Of a stretch of DNA of 37,152 nt, positions 1-5,844 are shown in pieces. The notes under the pieces are model-generated. The model saw nothing but the letters and a program-made list of their open reading frames with translations, was not told the DNA's origin and did no database searches. The position numbers and the translations under genes were made by a program. Source of the stretch: a virus. The DNA lies in the IMG/VR virus record IMGVR_UViG_3300010371_000073, positions 1-37,152 of that record. One strand, 5' to 3'. The stretch's first letter is position 1. Every line of letters starts with the position of its first letter.

Positions 1-1
1 A

Positions 2-124
2 GCCCATGCCAGGATGTATTTGGTAGATAAAAACCATTATGATCAATATGGTTTTTCGGCTGTGGAGGAGTGGGAGAGATTAGACCAAAAAACCAAAGAT
101 GAATTTATTTTAAAATGGAAGTAG
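2..124 (+). CDS. C-terminal end of an unidentified protein (cut by window edge)
   Basis: An open frame runs from the left edge to a TAG stop and encodes the last 40 residues of a protein, ending in EFILKWK. It is charged and rich in aromatic residues, with AVEEWERLDQKTKDEF in its second half. Codon use is the A/T-ending pattern of the rest of the phage. No family is recognised. The start lies outside the window. It reads in the same direction as the small genes that follow. Confidence 0.55.
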   Translation, partial: AHARMYLVDKNHYDQYGFSAVEEWERLDQKTKDEFILKWK

Positions 125-169
125 CCGAATTTATCTTTGTGAAAATAGTACTGCACGATTTCAACTGGT

Positions 170-187
170 AGTAGAATTTATTCTACT
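170..187. repeat. Perfect hairpin upstream of the 197 gene
   Basis: AGTAGAA, a four-base TTTA loop, then TTCTACT form a perfect 7-bp stem ending 9 bases before the ATG at 197. There is no T-run after it, so it is not a classic terminator. It could control access to the start of the following gene. Confidence 0.4.
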
Positions 188-196
188 GGAAACAAA

Positions 197-382
197 ATGA
201 AAAATAAAATACCAACAGTTCAGGAACTGATAGAAAAATTACTAACATTTCCGTTAGACGCTAAAGTAAACTGGCCAGTAGTTCATTATGGAGCATCTAA
301 TGATGCGTGGGAAGAAAATGCTACATTAGATCAAATTGTTTATGATAAAGTAGATAATATGGTTTATTCAGAACCAGATTAA
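197..382 (+). CDS. Small conserved phage protein
   Basis: This 61-residue protein begins MKNKIPTVQELIEKLLTFP. The pattern 'v.eLiekLl.fP.dakV' is one I recognise from many small hypothetical phage proteins of unknown function. The C-terminal half is acidic (DAWEENATLDQIVYDKVDN). It has no membrane segment and no catalytic motif. A hairpin lies just upstream, and no clear Shine-Dalgarno sequence is present. It stands at the head of a run of small + strand genes. Its function is unknown. Confidence 0.6.
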   Translation: MKNKIPTVQELIEKLLTFPLDAKVNWPVVHYGASNDAWEENATLDQIVYDKVDNMVYSEPD

Positions 383-384
383 AA

Positions 385-429
385 ATGAAACTTGGATTTA
401 CTGGTGCAAAAATTGGGATGGATCGGTAG
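385..429 (+). pseudogene. Possible remnant of a SLOG-type protein
   Basis: Three bases after the previous stop, an ATG opens a 14-codon frame, MKLGFTGAKIGMDR, ending in TAG. The 'K(L/I)GFTG...GM' start resembles the N-terminus of small phage SLOG/DprA-like nucleotide-binding proteins, where a glycine-rich loop follows the first strand. Everything after that loop is missing. The reading as a truncated remnant is an inference from one short motif. It could also be a chance short ORF. Confidence 0.25.
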
Positions 430-441
430 AAGAGGAATAAT

Positions 442-595
442 ATGCATTCATTTAAAATAGGTCAAAAGGTCAAAGTAATAAATCCAGGTAATGAATATGT
501 TGGAAAAATTGGTAAAGTGTATACTTTCCTTTCATAATCATGTTATTATGGTTGAATTTATTGGATACCGAGAATTTCCTTGGTTTTCTGATTAA
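442..595 (+). pseudogene. Frameshifted small KOW-like protein
   Basis: The ATG at 442, preceded by AGAGGAATAAT, opens a 31-codon frame, MHSFKIGQKVKVINPGNEYV and on, which stops with TAA at 537. 'FKIGQKVKVINPG...GKIGKVYTF' looks like a KOW/SH3-type strand pattern found in small phage proteins. A second frame shifted by one base carries on from 539 (HVIMVEFIGYREFPWFSD) to a TAA at 595 and reads like the missing second half. This suggests one gene broken by an indel, either real decay or a sequencing error. The first 31 codons may still be expressed. Confidence 0.4.
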
Positions 596-616
596 CTGTA
601 GCGAGTATAAATTAGA

Positions 617-1036
617 ATGATTGAAATATCACAATTTTCTGGTGATTACAGGTGGTTATCTAATTTCTATATTGAACCAGATGGTACTCATGTGGAAGGG
701 GAATACCAATCTTCTAAATGTTTGGATCCAAAGGATAAAGAAAAATTCATTGGTTTAACTCCAGGTCAATGTAAAAAACTTGGTAAAACCATTTCAATAC
801 GTTTGGATTGGGATATTATTAAAAATGACATTATGTATCAGCTTGTAAGGAAAAAATTTACTGAACACGCCGGATTAACCGAGAAATTACTTTCTACAGG
901 TGATTCAATATTGATAGAAGGTAATAATTGGAATGATACCTATTGGGGAATTTGTAATGGTATTGGATCCAACCATTTAGGTAAAATTTTAATGATGATT
1001 CGGAATGAATTGGTTTTTCATCCATTTTTCTCTTGA
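617..1036 (+). CDS. NADAR-domain (YbiA-like) protein, probable ADP-ribose glycosidase
   Basis: A single NADAR domain fills this 139-residue protein. The family start FSGDYRWLSNFY is at residues 7-18, the YQSSK helix follows near residues 31-35, and the C-terminal signature YWGICNGIGSNHLGKILM is present. NADAR proteins are N-glycosidases; some remove ADP-ribose from guanine in DNA and act as antitoxins to DarT, while YbiA/RibX acts on riboflavin intermediates. In a phage, a role in undoing DarT-type defence or in NAD metabolism is plausible but not shown. The usual 'EHxYQ' motif reads GEYQ here, so the histidine is missing and activity should be checked. The TGA stop lies inside the -35 box of the next promoter. 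Confidence 0.8.
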   Translation: MIEISQFSGDYRWLSNFYIEPDGTHVEGEYQSSKCLDPKDKEKFIGLTPGQCKKLGKTISIRLDWDIIKNDIMYQLVRKKFTEHAGLTEKLLSTGDSILIEGNNWNDTYWGICNGIGSNHLGKILMMIRNELVFHPFFS

Positions 1037-1061
1037 CTTTTTTACCAGATGATGGTATATT
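1033..1061 (+). promoter_or_regulatory. Sigma70-like promoter with TTTACCA motif, leaderless
   Basis: TTGACT (1033-1038), a 17-base spacer and TATATT (1056-1061). The spacer opens with TTTTTACCA. Exactly 6 bases separate the -10 box from the ATG at 1068, so transcription should start at or next to the start codon. The same layout occurs at 25955, 26371 and 26797. Confidence 0.75.
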
Positions 1062-1067
1062 TTAATC

Positions 1068-1421
1068 ATGACATACGAACAACTTGAAGCAATCAAAGCT
1101 ACCAAACCGCAAGGTTGGACAAAACTCAAACTTGGTGAATACTTTAAAGAAATTGATGGTGAATTGGTCACACTGAAGTTTGAGCGGAGTTCTTATTACT
1201 ATGTTAAAAATAGGTTGAGAATACCATCTAAAACAAAGAACACCTGGGCAATTGTATTGTTAGCTCCCGGTGGTCAATGGGGTATCAGTACAACGGTTTG
1301 GTACAAATCTTTTACTGGTGAAAACCAATTTGATAAAGAAAAAAATAATTATGCGGCCGGCGCTAAAATTGCAAAAAAGTTTGGTATTGACTTAGACCGA
1401 TACGAATGGACTTGGAATTAA
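1068..1421 (+). CDS. Hypothetical protein expressed from a leaderless promoter
   Basis: This 117-residue protein starts MTYEQLEAIKATKPQGWTKL. It is basic in the middle (YVKNRLRIPSKTKNTW) and ends with KIAKKFGIDLDRYEWTWN. No family is recognised. There is no signal peptide, membrane segment or cysteine cluster. The promoter at 1033-1061 places the probable +1 at the ATG, which supports this start and explains the lack of a Shine-Dalgarno sequence. It shares its promoter class with the accessory genes at 25990, 26406 and 26832, so it is probably expressed at the same early stage. Confidence 0.7.
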   Translation: MTYEQLEAIKATKPQGWTKLKLGEYFKEIDGELVTLKFERSSYYYVKNRLRIPSKTKNTWAIVLLAPGGQWGISTTVWYKSFTGENQFDKEKNNYAAGAKIAKKFGIDLDRYEWTWN

Positions 1422-1463
1422 AAAATGCTCTATTGGAGGAGCGCGAGGAATAAGGAAGTGAAC

Positions 1464-1631
1464 ATGTACAGTGACATAATGGACGACCCTCCCTATACGG
1501 GAGAGACATACAAGCGCCTGCTGAAGATGGCGGTGGAGGCGCTGGAATACATATCTCAATGGGGATTCCATGAAGCAGGCGGTCGCGCGTGTAAGGCTCT
1601 CGCCGCAATCAGGAAGGAGTTGGAGGAATAA
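1464..1631 (+). CDS. GC-rich foreign-looking small helical protein
   Basis: I place the start at the ATG at 1464, preceded by AGGAATAAGGAAG, rather than at the upstream in-frame ATG at 1425. The product is 55 residues and ends ACKALAAIRKELEE. The helical pattern 'YKRLLKMAVEALEYI...AC.ALAAIRKEL' is common in small phage and bacterial proteins of unknown function. The DNA is strikingly richer in G and C than its surroundings (CGCCTGCTGAAGATGGCGG, GCAGGCGGTCGCGCG) and uses G/C-ending codons, unlike neighbouring genes, which points to recent acquisition. The region just upstream, from about 1430, is GC-rich too. Confidence 0.65.
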   Translation: MYSDIMDDPPYTGETYKRLLKMAVEALEYISQWGFHEAGGRACKALAAIRKELEE

Positions 1632-1649
1632 TGGCTAATTCACAAATGA

Positions 1650-1880
1650 TTGGTAGACAAATGTAAGAATGAGAATGGTTTATTACCATTCTCATTCTTA
1701 CATTATCAAGAATTTAAATGTGATATACCTGATAGATGGACAATATTACATTGGTTAGGGAAACCTATTATTGTACCAAGTTTTCAAATCCAACCTAAAA
1801 ACCATTCATATGGTGGTACAATCACCGTTAAAAATGTTTTGGAAGTAATTGGTTTTTTTGAATCTTTTGAGCACATTTAA
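1650..1880 (+). CDS. Doubtful ORF carrying a perfect hairpin; may be a gene remnant
   Basis: This 76-codon frame starts at a TTG and includes the whole 1660-1704 hairpin, which encodes its first part. After the hairpin comes a plausible protein tail (DIPDRWTILHWLGKPIIVPS ... VIGFFESFEHI). It overlaps the 3' end of the convergent gene at 1828 by 53 bases. The segment after the hairpin may be the 3' end of a gene whose start was lost. A separate short frame (MANSQMIGRQM, 1631-1666, overlapping the previous stop as TAATG) is cut off at the hairpin's left arm. No family is recognised. Confidence 0.3.
   Translation: MVDKCKNENGLLPFSFLHYQEFKCDIPDRWTILHWLGKPIIVPSFQIQPKNHSYGGTITVKNVLEVIGFFESFEHI
1660..1704. 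repeat. 20-bp perfect inverted repeat (hairpin)
   Basis: The 20 bases at 1660-1679 (AATGTAAGAATGAGAATGGT) are exactly complementary to 1685-1704 across a five-base loop. It lies downstream of the GC-rich gene and near the meeting point of convergent genes, so transcription termination is possible, but no T-run follows on either strand. A fold-back scar from recombination or a cruciform is an alternative. Confidence 0.8.
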
Positions 1881-2178
1881 TCAATTTTGTTTGAGCTTCC
1901 AAATTGGTAGAAACAATTATAGAATAATAACCACAGGTTTTATTGTAAAAATACACATGATTATTCACCATTCCACCAATATGTTCTTCACTATTGGTAT
2001 CAATTAAATCATGATTATTAATACCTAACCATTGGTCTTCATATGATAATTCACTCCATCTATAACCATTTGGTGCTGGTAGTATTTTTAGATTAAAATG
2101 TCCAAAGATTTGGAAAATACCAAAACAAATGAATATAATACCGAATATTACGTAAGTATTGAATGTATAATGTTCCAT
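1828..2178 (-). CDS. Small membrane-anchored protein
   Basis: This 116-residue protein has one hydrophobic segment near the N-terminus (about residues 9-27, VIFGIIFICFGIFQIFGHF), followed by a soluble domain with YRWSELSYEDQWLGINNHD and a cysteine pair further on (TCGYY, KCAQK). It is probably anchored in the inner membrane with the C-terminal domain on one side; the topology is not clear. Its first nine residues (MEHYTFNTY) nearly repeat those of the neighbouring gene at 2211 (MENYTFNAY), including the DNA around the start, which suggests a local duplication of the 5' end. No family is recognised. Confidence 0.65.
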   Translation of the reverse strand: MEHYTFNTYVIFGIIFICFGIFQIFGHFNLKILPAPNGYRWSELSYEDQWLGINNHDLIDTNSEEHIGGMVNNHVYFYNKTCGYYSIIVSTNLEAQTKLIKCAQKIQKNQLLPKHF

Positions 2179-2210
2179 TTTTTCTAATTTACTTTATATT
2201 AGTAAGGTTT

Positions 2211-2576
2211 CTATATTTGAATTTGGTATGGTAATATCACGGTTAATTCAATGTGTTTATATTCATTATAGTCTATACTCAAAACTTTTTTATGAAATTC
2301 TGTATAACCACCTGCAGGTAATTTTGGAGTAACCATGAAATAAACTTTGGAATCAGATTCTAATTTACCTGGAGGATCTTTCCAAAACAATATAGTAATT
2401 TCTGAATTATCTGGTAATTCCTGGAGAAAGTCTTTTTTATTGGTTTTAGTTTGGATCCAAAGGTCTATTAAATCTGGTATAGTTTTACCATATATACTTG
2501 CAATATCTTCCGACATTTCACATGTAAATGTTATGGTAAAATTTTTATCGTAAGCATTGAATGTATAATTTTCCAT
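2211..2576 (-). CDS. Hypothetical protein with duplicated N-terminus
   Basis: This 121-residue soluble protein starts MENYTFNAYDKNFTITFTCE and continues with acidic and helical stretches (IYGKTIPDLIDLWIQTKTNK) and beta-rich C-terminal segments (HIELTVILPYQIQI). No known domain is visible. The first nine codons match those of the 1828 gene almost exactly, although the proteins then diverge. It lies directly downstream of gene 16 in the transcription direction, where T4 has gene 17. Function unknown. Confidence 0.65.
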   Translation of the reverse strand: MENYTFNAYDKNFTITFTCEMSEDIASIYGKTIPDLIDLWIQTKTNKKDFLQELPDNSEITILFWKDPPGKLESDSKVYFMVTPKLPAGGYTEFHKKVLSIDYNEYKHIELTVILPYQIQI

Positions 2577-2582
2577 TTATTA

Positions 2583-3080
2583 TCATTTTTCTTTCTTTAT
2601 TGCGGCTATTACATCTTGGACTCTAGCAGAGACGGCCAGATTTGGTCCAGTTCTCTGGTCAATAGTTACGTTTATTAGTTGATCATTTGATGAATTTTCA
2701 TTATTACGTAATTCTTGGACCGTTTTATGGATATTGAGTAATCTTTCCGATTGTTCTCCAACGGTTTTCATCAAATTTCCTAGGACTTCGAAGGCCCGTG
2801 GATGACCGGATTCTTGAGCAAACTCCAAACAATCCTTTACCGCCATCATACCGGTATCAATCAAATTGTTTATGGTATTCCTAGCGGTCGTGTAATCCTT
2901 TGGAATATCTTCCCTGGTGGTTGCTAGATATTGCTCTGAATTTTCATGTATTTGGATTGATTTTTGGCGTCTTCCTAATGAGTCGGAAGAAATTTCCTGG
3001 CTTCCGCTAGGAACTGGTAAAGATAAATCAACATTTTCATCGATTAAAATTGAATTCGGTATTATATTTTTTTCTTCCAT
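2583..3080 (-). CDS. 16: Small terminase subunit (gp16)
   Basis: This 165-residue protein has the T4 gp16 core: KDYTTARNTINNLIDTGMMA, then AQESGHPRAFEVLGNLMKTV and EQSERLLNIHK (roughly residues 60-130). The family pattern 'DY..AR..l..lI..G..Al...l..A..s..PRA.EVl..L.K' is well matched. The small terminase forms a ring, recognises viral DNA and regulates the large terminase gp17 during packaging. The N-terminal 50 residues are variable and polar. The ATG overlaps the stop of the upstream gene by one base (TAATG), suggesting translational coupling. Unusually, gene 17 does not follow; two small genes and a strand switch do. Confidence 0.85.
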   Translation of the reverse strand: MEEKNIIPNSILIDENVDLSLPVPSGSQEISSDSLGRRQKSIQIHENSEQYLATTREDIPKDYTTARNTINNLIDTGMMAVKDCLEFAQESGHPRAFEVLGNLMKTVGEQSERLLNIHKTVQELRNNENSSNDQLINVTIDQRTGPNLAVSARVQDVIAAIKKEK

Positions 3081-3460
3081 TAATTATACTTAATTCTATT
3101 TTTTATGAAATTATCATACCCGGGACAATTTTTGGAGGGTAAACCATTACATGGACCATCATGATATTGTTCTCTTGTACAAGAAGCGGTAAAAATTCTT
3201 TTCTGTAACGATTGTTCTCTTTGGTCTTTTAATCCATTGTAAATGTTAATATTACATAATATATCCAGAAAACCCAACATACAGGCAGGTACAATCCAAT
3301 CTTGGTAAATACATAATAGGGTTATGGTGGTAAATAAAACACATTTACACAAATATGACAATGGTATCTTACTTATACAACCAAATTTACTAACAATATA
3401 AAATTCAAATACAACGGAAAAACTTGCTAATATAGTAATAATTAATGGTAACATGGCCAT
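3080..3460 (-). CDS. Membrane protein with cysteine-rich tail
   Basis: In this 126-residue protein the first 80 or so residues hold two to three hydrophobic segments (MLPLIITILASFSVVFEFYI, CKCVLFTTITLLCIY, and IVPACMLGFLDILCNI). The C-terminal tail has a Cys/His/Pro-rich stretch, CTREQYHDGPCNGLPSKNC, typical of small phage proteins of unknown role. It sits between gene 16 and a zinc-site protein in a run of small genes and is probably an inner-membrane protein. An alternative ATG lies two codons downstream (MLPLI). No family is named with confidence. Confidence 0.65.
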   Translation of the reverse strand: MAMLPLIITILASFSVVFEFYIVSKFGCISKIPLSYLCKCVLFTTITLLCIYQDWIVPACMLGFLDILCNINIYNGLKDQREQSLQKRIFTASCTREQYHDGPCNGLPSKNCPGYDNFIKNRIKYN

Positions 3461-3469
3461 GTTTTTATT

Positions 3470-3760
3470 TTAGAAATAATCTGGTAAGTCTACAGTTTGT
3501 GATTGATATTCATGGAAACAATCTGGAAGATAATGTATTTTACCGTCGATTAGGTAAAAATGACAATGTTTATCTGGTTGTTTATTGTTAATATCAACTG
3601 ATGGTAGAACGGATGGAGAATTTACATTACCATTCCAAAAGAAATGATTACTATTATCCAAATTTTTATTTAATGGTATAGAATGAATTTTTTGACATCC
3701 AGGACAATGGATATCTAAAGTGGAGGCGGCATCGTTATGCCTAATTTTACTCATATTCAT
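3470..3760 (-). CDS. DUF6527-like zinc-site protein
   Basis: This 96-residue protein has an N-terminal CPGCQKIH motif (about residues 20-27), followed by FFWNGNVNSPSVLPSVDI, KHCHFYLIDGKIHYLPDC and a final QSQTVDLPDY. This matches the DUF6527 pattern (CPGC..H, W..NG...PS..PS, CH.F...G.I..L.DC.H...G..V.LP.), a family common in phages and often mislabelled 'ammonia monooxygenase'. The Cys and His residues probably bind zinc. Its function is unknown. A GTAAATAA late-promoter-like element lies just upstream. Confidence 0.7.
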   Translation of the reverse strand: MNMSKIRHNDAASTLDIHCPGCQKIHSIPLNKNLDNSNHFFWNGNVNSPSVLPSVDINNKQPDKHCHFYLIDGKIHYLPDCFHEYQSQTVDLPDYF

Positions 3761-3767
3761 AATTTAT

Positions 3768-4034
3768 TTACTCGAACTTTTTTATTTTAAAAGAAAATGG
3801 CTTGACAGATTCACCACGATCAAATTGATTAATAAATCTTAAAGCTTTTAAAGGTAAAGCATATTTACAAAAATCAATCTGGACAGCATTAGAAACGGTC
3901 ACAATATTATTTGGAAATAAATCTTTAATTGCAAGTGCAATCGGACAAAGAATACATATGTGATCTATTCCATTATCAATATGGTCTTGAGTAACATTTA
4001 CCTTTACTTTTTTAGGTAATACAGAATTGTTCAT
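3768..4034 (-). CDS. Conserved phage protein with CPIALAIK motif
   Basis: This 88-residue protein has KVKVNVTQDHIDNGIDHICI, LCPIALAIKDLF in the first half and RFINQFDRGESVKPFSFKI at the end. The combination 'V.vt..dI..G.....CPiAlAik' plus 'FI..FDrG..V.PF.F.l' belongs to a widespread family of small phage proteins whose role is unknown; I recognise the pattern but give it no function. It overlaps the upstream gene by four bases, so the two are probably co-translated. Confidence 0.7.
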   Translation of the reverse strand: MNNSVLPKKVKVNVTQDHIDNGIDHICILCPIALAIKDLFPNNIVTVSNAVQIDFCKYALPLKALRFINQFDRGESVKPFSFKIKKFE

Positions 4035-4231
4035 AATAAATAATGTTTTACTGACTCATCAATATGGTAACCGGTACCACAATTTTCAATATGAATATTT
4101 GTTATCGTACCATTTGTTTCGCTAGTAGTATATTTTACACTATCAGTTTTGTGGATTGTTTTGCGAATTGGTAATATAAATCCACCAAATGGTATTAAAA
4201 AGAATAATTTAAAAAATTGTTTTCGACTCAC
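4031..4231 (-). CDS. Small exported or membrane-anchored protein, GTG start
   Basis: This 66-residue protein starts at GTG. The N-terminus SRKQFFKLFFLIPFGGFILP has basic residues followed by a hydrophobic stretch, so it is either a signal anchor or a signal peptide. 'SRKQFFK' resembles a twin-arginine motif, though with RK instead of RR. The rest (TSETNGTITNIHIENCGTGY) is polar, with one cysteine. No family is recognised. The stop overlaps the next gene's start. Confidence 0.55.
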   Translation of the reverse strand: MSRKQFFKLFFLIPFGGFILPIRKTIHKTDSVKYTTSETNGTITNIHIENCGTGYHIDESVKHYLL

Positions 4232-4235
4232 TTCA

Positions 4236-4946
4236 CTATTTTACTACAATCCGGCCGGATTGAGCAACAGAAAATGTAATAGTTAAATTATTATTGTCTA
4301 TGATTTGGATTGAATTTGGTATAATAATGGTTCCAGTGGTATCATATACAGCAACAACTACATTTTGGTGATTTAAAAAATGAGGAACAGATAATGTGGT
4401 AACGTTTTCAAACAATTGTGAATAGGTACCAGATGTAATGGAAATTACTCTACCTTTACTATCTACATTAATAATTGGTTGAAAATACTGGCCAGCAGTT
4501 AAACCTTGAATGGAAGCCAAGAAAAGATTTGGAAGATTACCTGTTAAATCACCAGAAACACTGGAACCTTTTAATGTGATATTCTCCCCATTAATACCTA
4601 AAAATATTTGAATGGCTTTGATTTCTGCGGCTAATTGATTGAACTGGTAAGCAAATACGTTTGACGAAACCGCTTCATTTGTTGCATGTGCTATAGCGGT
4701 TGTACCACCCATACCACGAATACAATTTAATAATGTGGTACCGCTATTAGACTGAGCTAATATAATTTCACTGCGAATTAATAAAAGACATGGTAAATGT
4801 AATCCATTTACAGAATTTACAATGATTGTAGTAGTTTGAGAATCAATTGGTTGTGATAAGAATGTAGTAAAGGCATCAGAAGCTACGGTTAAATCGTTAT
4901 CGGATGCAATAGAGGTAGGAAACTTTGCTGTATTTGGATTTGCCAT
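4236..4946 (-). CDS. Tail fibre-like virion protein
   Basis: This 236-residue protein starts MANPNTAKFPTSIASDNDLT and has the conserved fibre N-terminal domain with LLLIRSEIILAQSNSGTTLL and CIRGMGGTTAIAHATNEAV, then YQFNQLAAEIKAIQ. This N-domain occurs in many phage adhesion proteins. The C-terminal 50 residues (HQNVVVAVYDTTGTIIIPNS ... ITFSVAQSGRIVVK) form a beta domain also found at the end of the protein at 10606. It probably belongs to the receptor-binding apparatus. An AATAAATA element three bases upstream of the ATG resembles a late promoter. Confidence 0.75.
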   Translation of the reverse strand: MANPNTAKFPTSIASDNDLTVASDAFTTFLSQPIDSQTTTIIVNSVNGLHLPCLLLIRSEIILAQSNSGTTLLNCIRGMGGTTAIAHATNEAVSSNVFAYQFNQLAAEIKAIQIFLGINGENITLKGSSVSGDLTGNLPNLFLASIQGLTAGQYFQPIINVDSKGRVISITSGTYSQLFENVTTLSVPHFLNHQNVVVAVYDTTGTIIIPNSIQIIDNNNLTITFSVAQSGRIVVK

Positions 4947-4949
4947 TCT

Positions 4950-4957
4950 TATTTATT
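4950..4957 (-). promoter_or_regulatory. Late promoter-like element (AATAAATA)
   Basis: On the - strand, TTAAATAAATAAGA immediately precedes the ATG at 4946. AATAAATA resembles the NATAAATA late promoter of T4-like phages read by gp55, which is encoded in this window. It is close enough to the ATG that a transcript would have almost no leader. Confidence 0.35.
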
Positions 4958-4959
4958 TA

Positions 4960-5066
4960 ATGTGGGTTGGATTCGACAGCTAACTGGGGGATTCCTTTTC
5001 GCGGATGGTTAACAAACCCTCAGACACCATCAAGTACGTTTCCTTCAACGTCGGCGCATTTAGTTT
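4960..5066. other. GC-rich intergenic island of unknown nature
   Basis: Between the fibre gene at 4946 and the small membrane gene ending at 5067 lies about 100 bases much richer in G and C than the flanks (CTAACTGGGGGATTCC, TTCAACGTCGGCGCATT). All frames are short. It contains GGATTCGACAG, which matches the conserved 5' segment of tmRNA, but no partner T-arm or CCA end is found nearby. It may be a decayed foreign gene or an RNA. Confidence 0.35.
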
Positions 5067-5186
5067 CTATTTAGAAACAAGAAAAATAATTACAATAAAC
5101 AATAATTCAATTACAAATCCAGCACCTACACCATATAAAAAACTTCGTAATTCGTTATCTGGTGAATTATTGGGATCGGATGGCAT
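5067..5186 (-). CDS. Small single-span membrane protein
   Basis: This 39-codon gene is nested against the 3' end of the 5167 gene: its ATG lies 20 bases inside that gene, in another frame. The product begins MPSDPNNSPDNELRSF and then has one hydrophobic span, FLYGVGAGFVIELLFIVIIF, before a terminal LVSK. The polar, proline-containing N-terminus and single span are typical of small phage membrane proteins. The codon use fits the phage. The overlap suggests translational coupling. Function unknown. Confidence 0.5.
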   Translation of the reverse strand: MPSDPNNSPDNELRSFLYGVGAGFVIELLFIVIIFLVSK

Positions 5187-5709
5187 ATAAATTCCAATTT
5201 GAACCTGAAGATACTTTTAATGGATAAGAATTCCATTGTGCACCGTTAAACACCTTCGCAACTGGTGCATATAAGTTTACAGCATTAAATGTTATTTGCG
5301 GATTGGAGATAAAACCAGAAAAAGTAATTTGGATCTGTGAGAGTAAACCAAATTGAGTATAATTTAATAACGCTTGGTTTGAATCGTGCAGTGTACCAAC
5401 AGAAACATTATTTAAAAGAAAATTACCAATAGAATTTTTTACAGTAACATTAATAGATGCTGAGGATTGAGTAGCAGAATTTGGTAGCGAAAATAATAAG
5501 GAAATTGCATTTGATACTAACTGAGAATCATTACTATTTGCATTATACGTTAATGTTTGTGTTCCAGAACCAATTTGGTAAGTAACTGATGAACCTGAGC
5601 CACCACCAGAAACTGGCGTAATTCCTGAGGATGTAATCCAATCAGGTGTAAATGCCTTAGCAACATTTACTAACGGATTTGTTGTACCCCATCTACGGAT
5701 TATTCCCAT
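5167..5709 (-). CDS. Fibre or adhesin-like virion protein
   Basis: This 180-residue protein starts MGIIRRWGTTNPLVNVAKAF. It has a Gly/Ser linker (SGGGSGSSV), a beta-rich middle and a C-terminal VAKVFNGAQWNSYPLKVSSG followed by SNWN. The final pattern 'k.fnG..W....lKv..Gs.W' is common in phage tail and fibre-associated proteins. It sits among fibre genes, so a place at the tail tip or in a fibre is likely. Its ATG overlaps the stop of the upstream 45-residue gene (ATGGGAATAA), suggesting coupling. Confidence 0.65.
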   Translation of the reverse strand: MGIIRRWGTTNPLVNVAKAFTPDWITSSGITPVSGGGSGSSVTYQIGSGTQTLTYNANSNDSQLVSNAISLLFSLPNSATQSSASINVTVKNSIGNFLLNNVSVGTLHDSNQALLNYTQFGLLSQIQITFSGFISNPQITFNAVNLYAPVAKVFNGAQWNSYPLKVSSGSNWNLYAIRSQ

Positions 5710-5837
5710 TTTATTGATCTATATTGATGTACATCTACGTGGGTGATACCAGCTTCACGAAATTCTTTTAATAATAGAAAGGCATTATGATGGACTCTAT
5801 GTCGTTTGATAAATAATACCTTTAAAAAATGGAACAT
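5700..5837 (-). CDS. Small histidine-rich hypothetical protein
   Basis: A longer open frame exists upstream, but it overlaps the preceding fibre gene; the ATG at 5837, just after that gene's stop, gives a 45-residue product, MFHFLKVLFIKRHRVHHNAF..., rich in basic and histidine residues and ending EAGITHVDVHQYRSIKWE. The close packing (7 bases after the upstream stop, 10-base overlap downstream) supports a real gene. No family is recognised; it could be a fibre-assembly accessory, purely from context. Confidence 0.5.
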   Translation of the reverse strand: MFHFLKVLFIKRHRVHHNAFLLLKEFREAGITHVDVHQYRSIKWE

Positions 5838-5844
5838 TTTATTT

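Noticed and set aside
4031-4231. A genuine Tat-exported protein
   Set aside because: Only a single RK pair is present and there is no cleavage site; a plain membrane anchor explains the sequence as well.
4965-5066. A tmRNA gene suggested by GGATTCGAC
   Set aside because: No acceptor-stem partner, TTCGA T-loop or CCA end lies within the surrounding few hundred bases, and both flanks are coding.
5005-5190. A 61-codon + strand frame
   Set aside because: It runs antisense through the small membrane gene and the GC-rich island; the - strand reading fits gene packing and overlap better.
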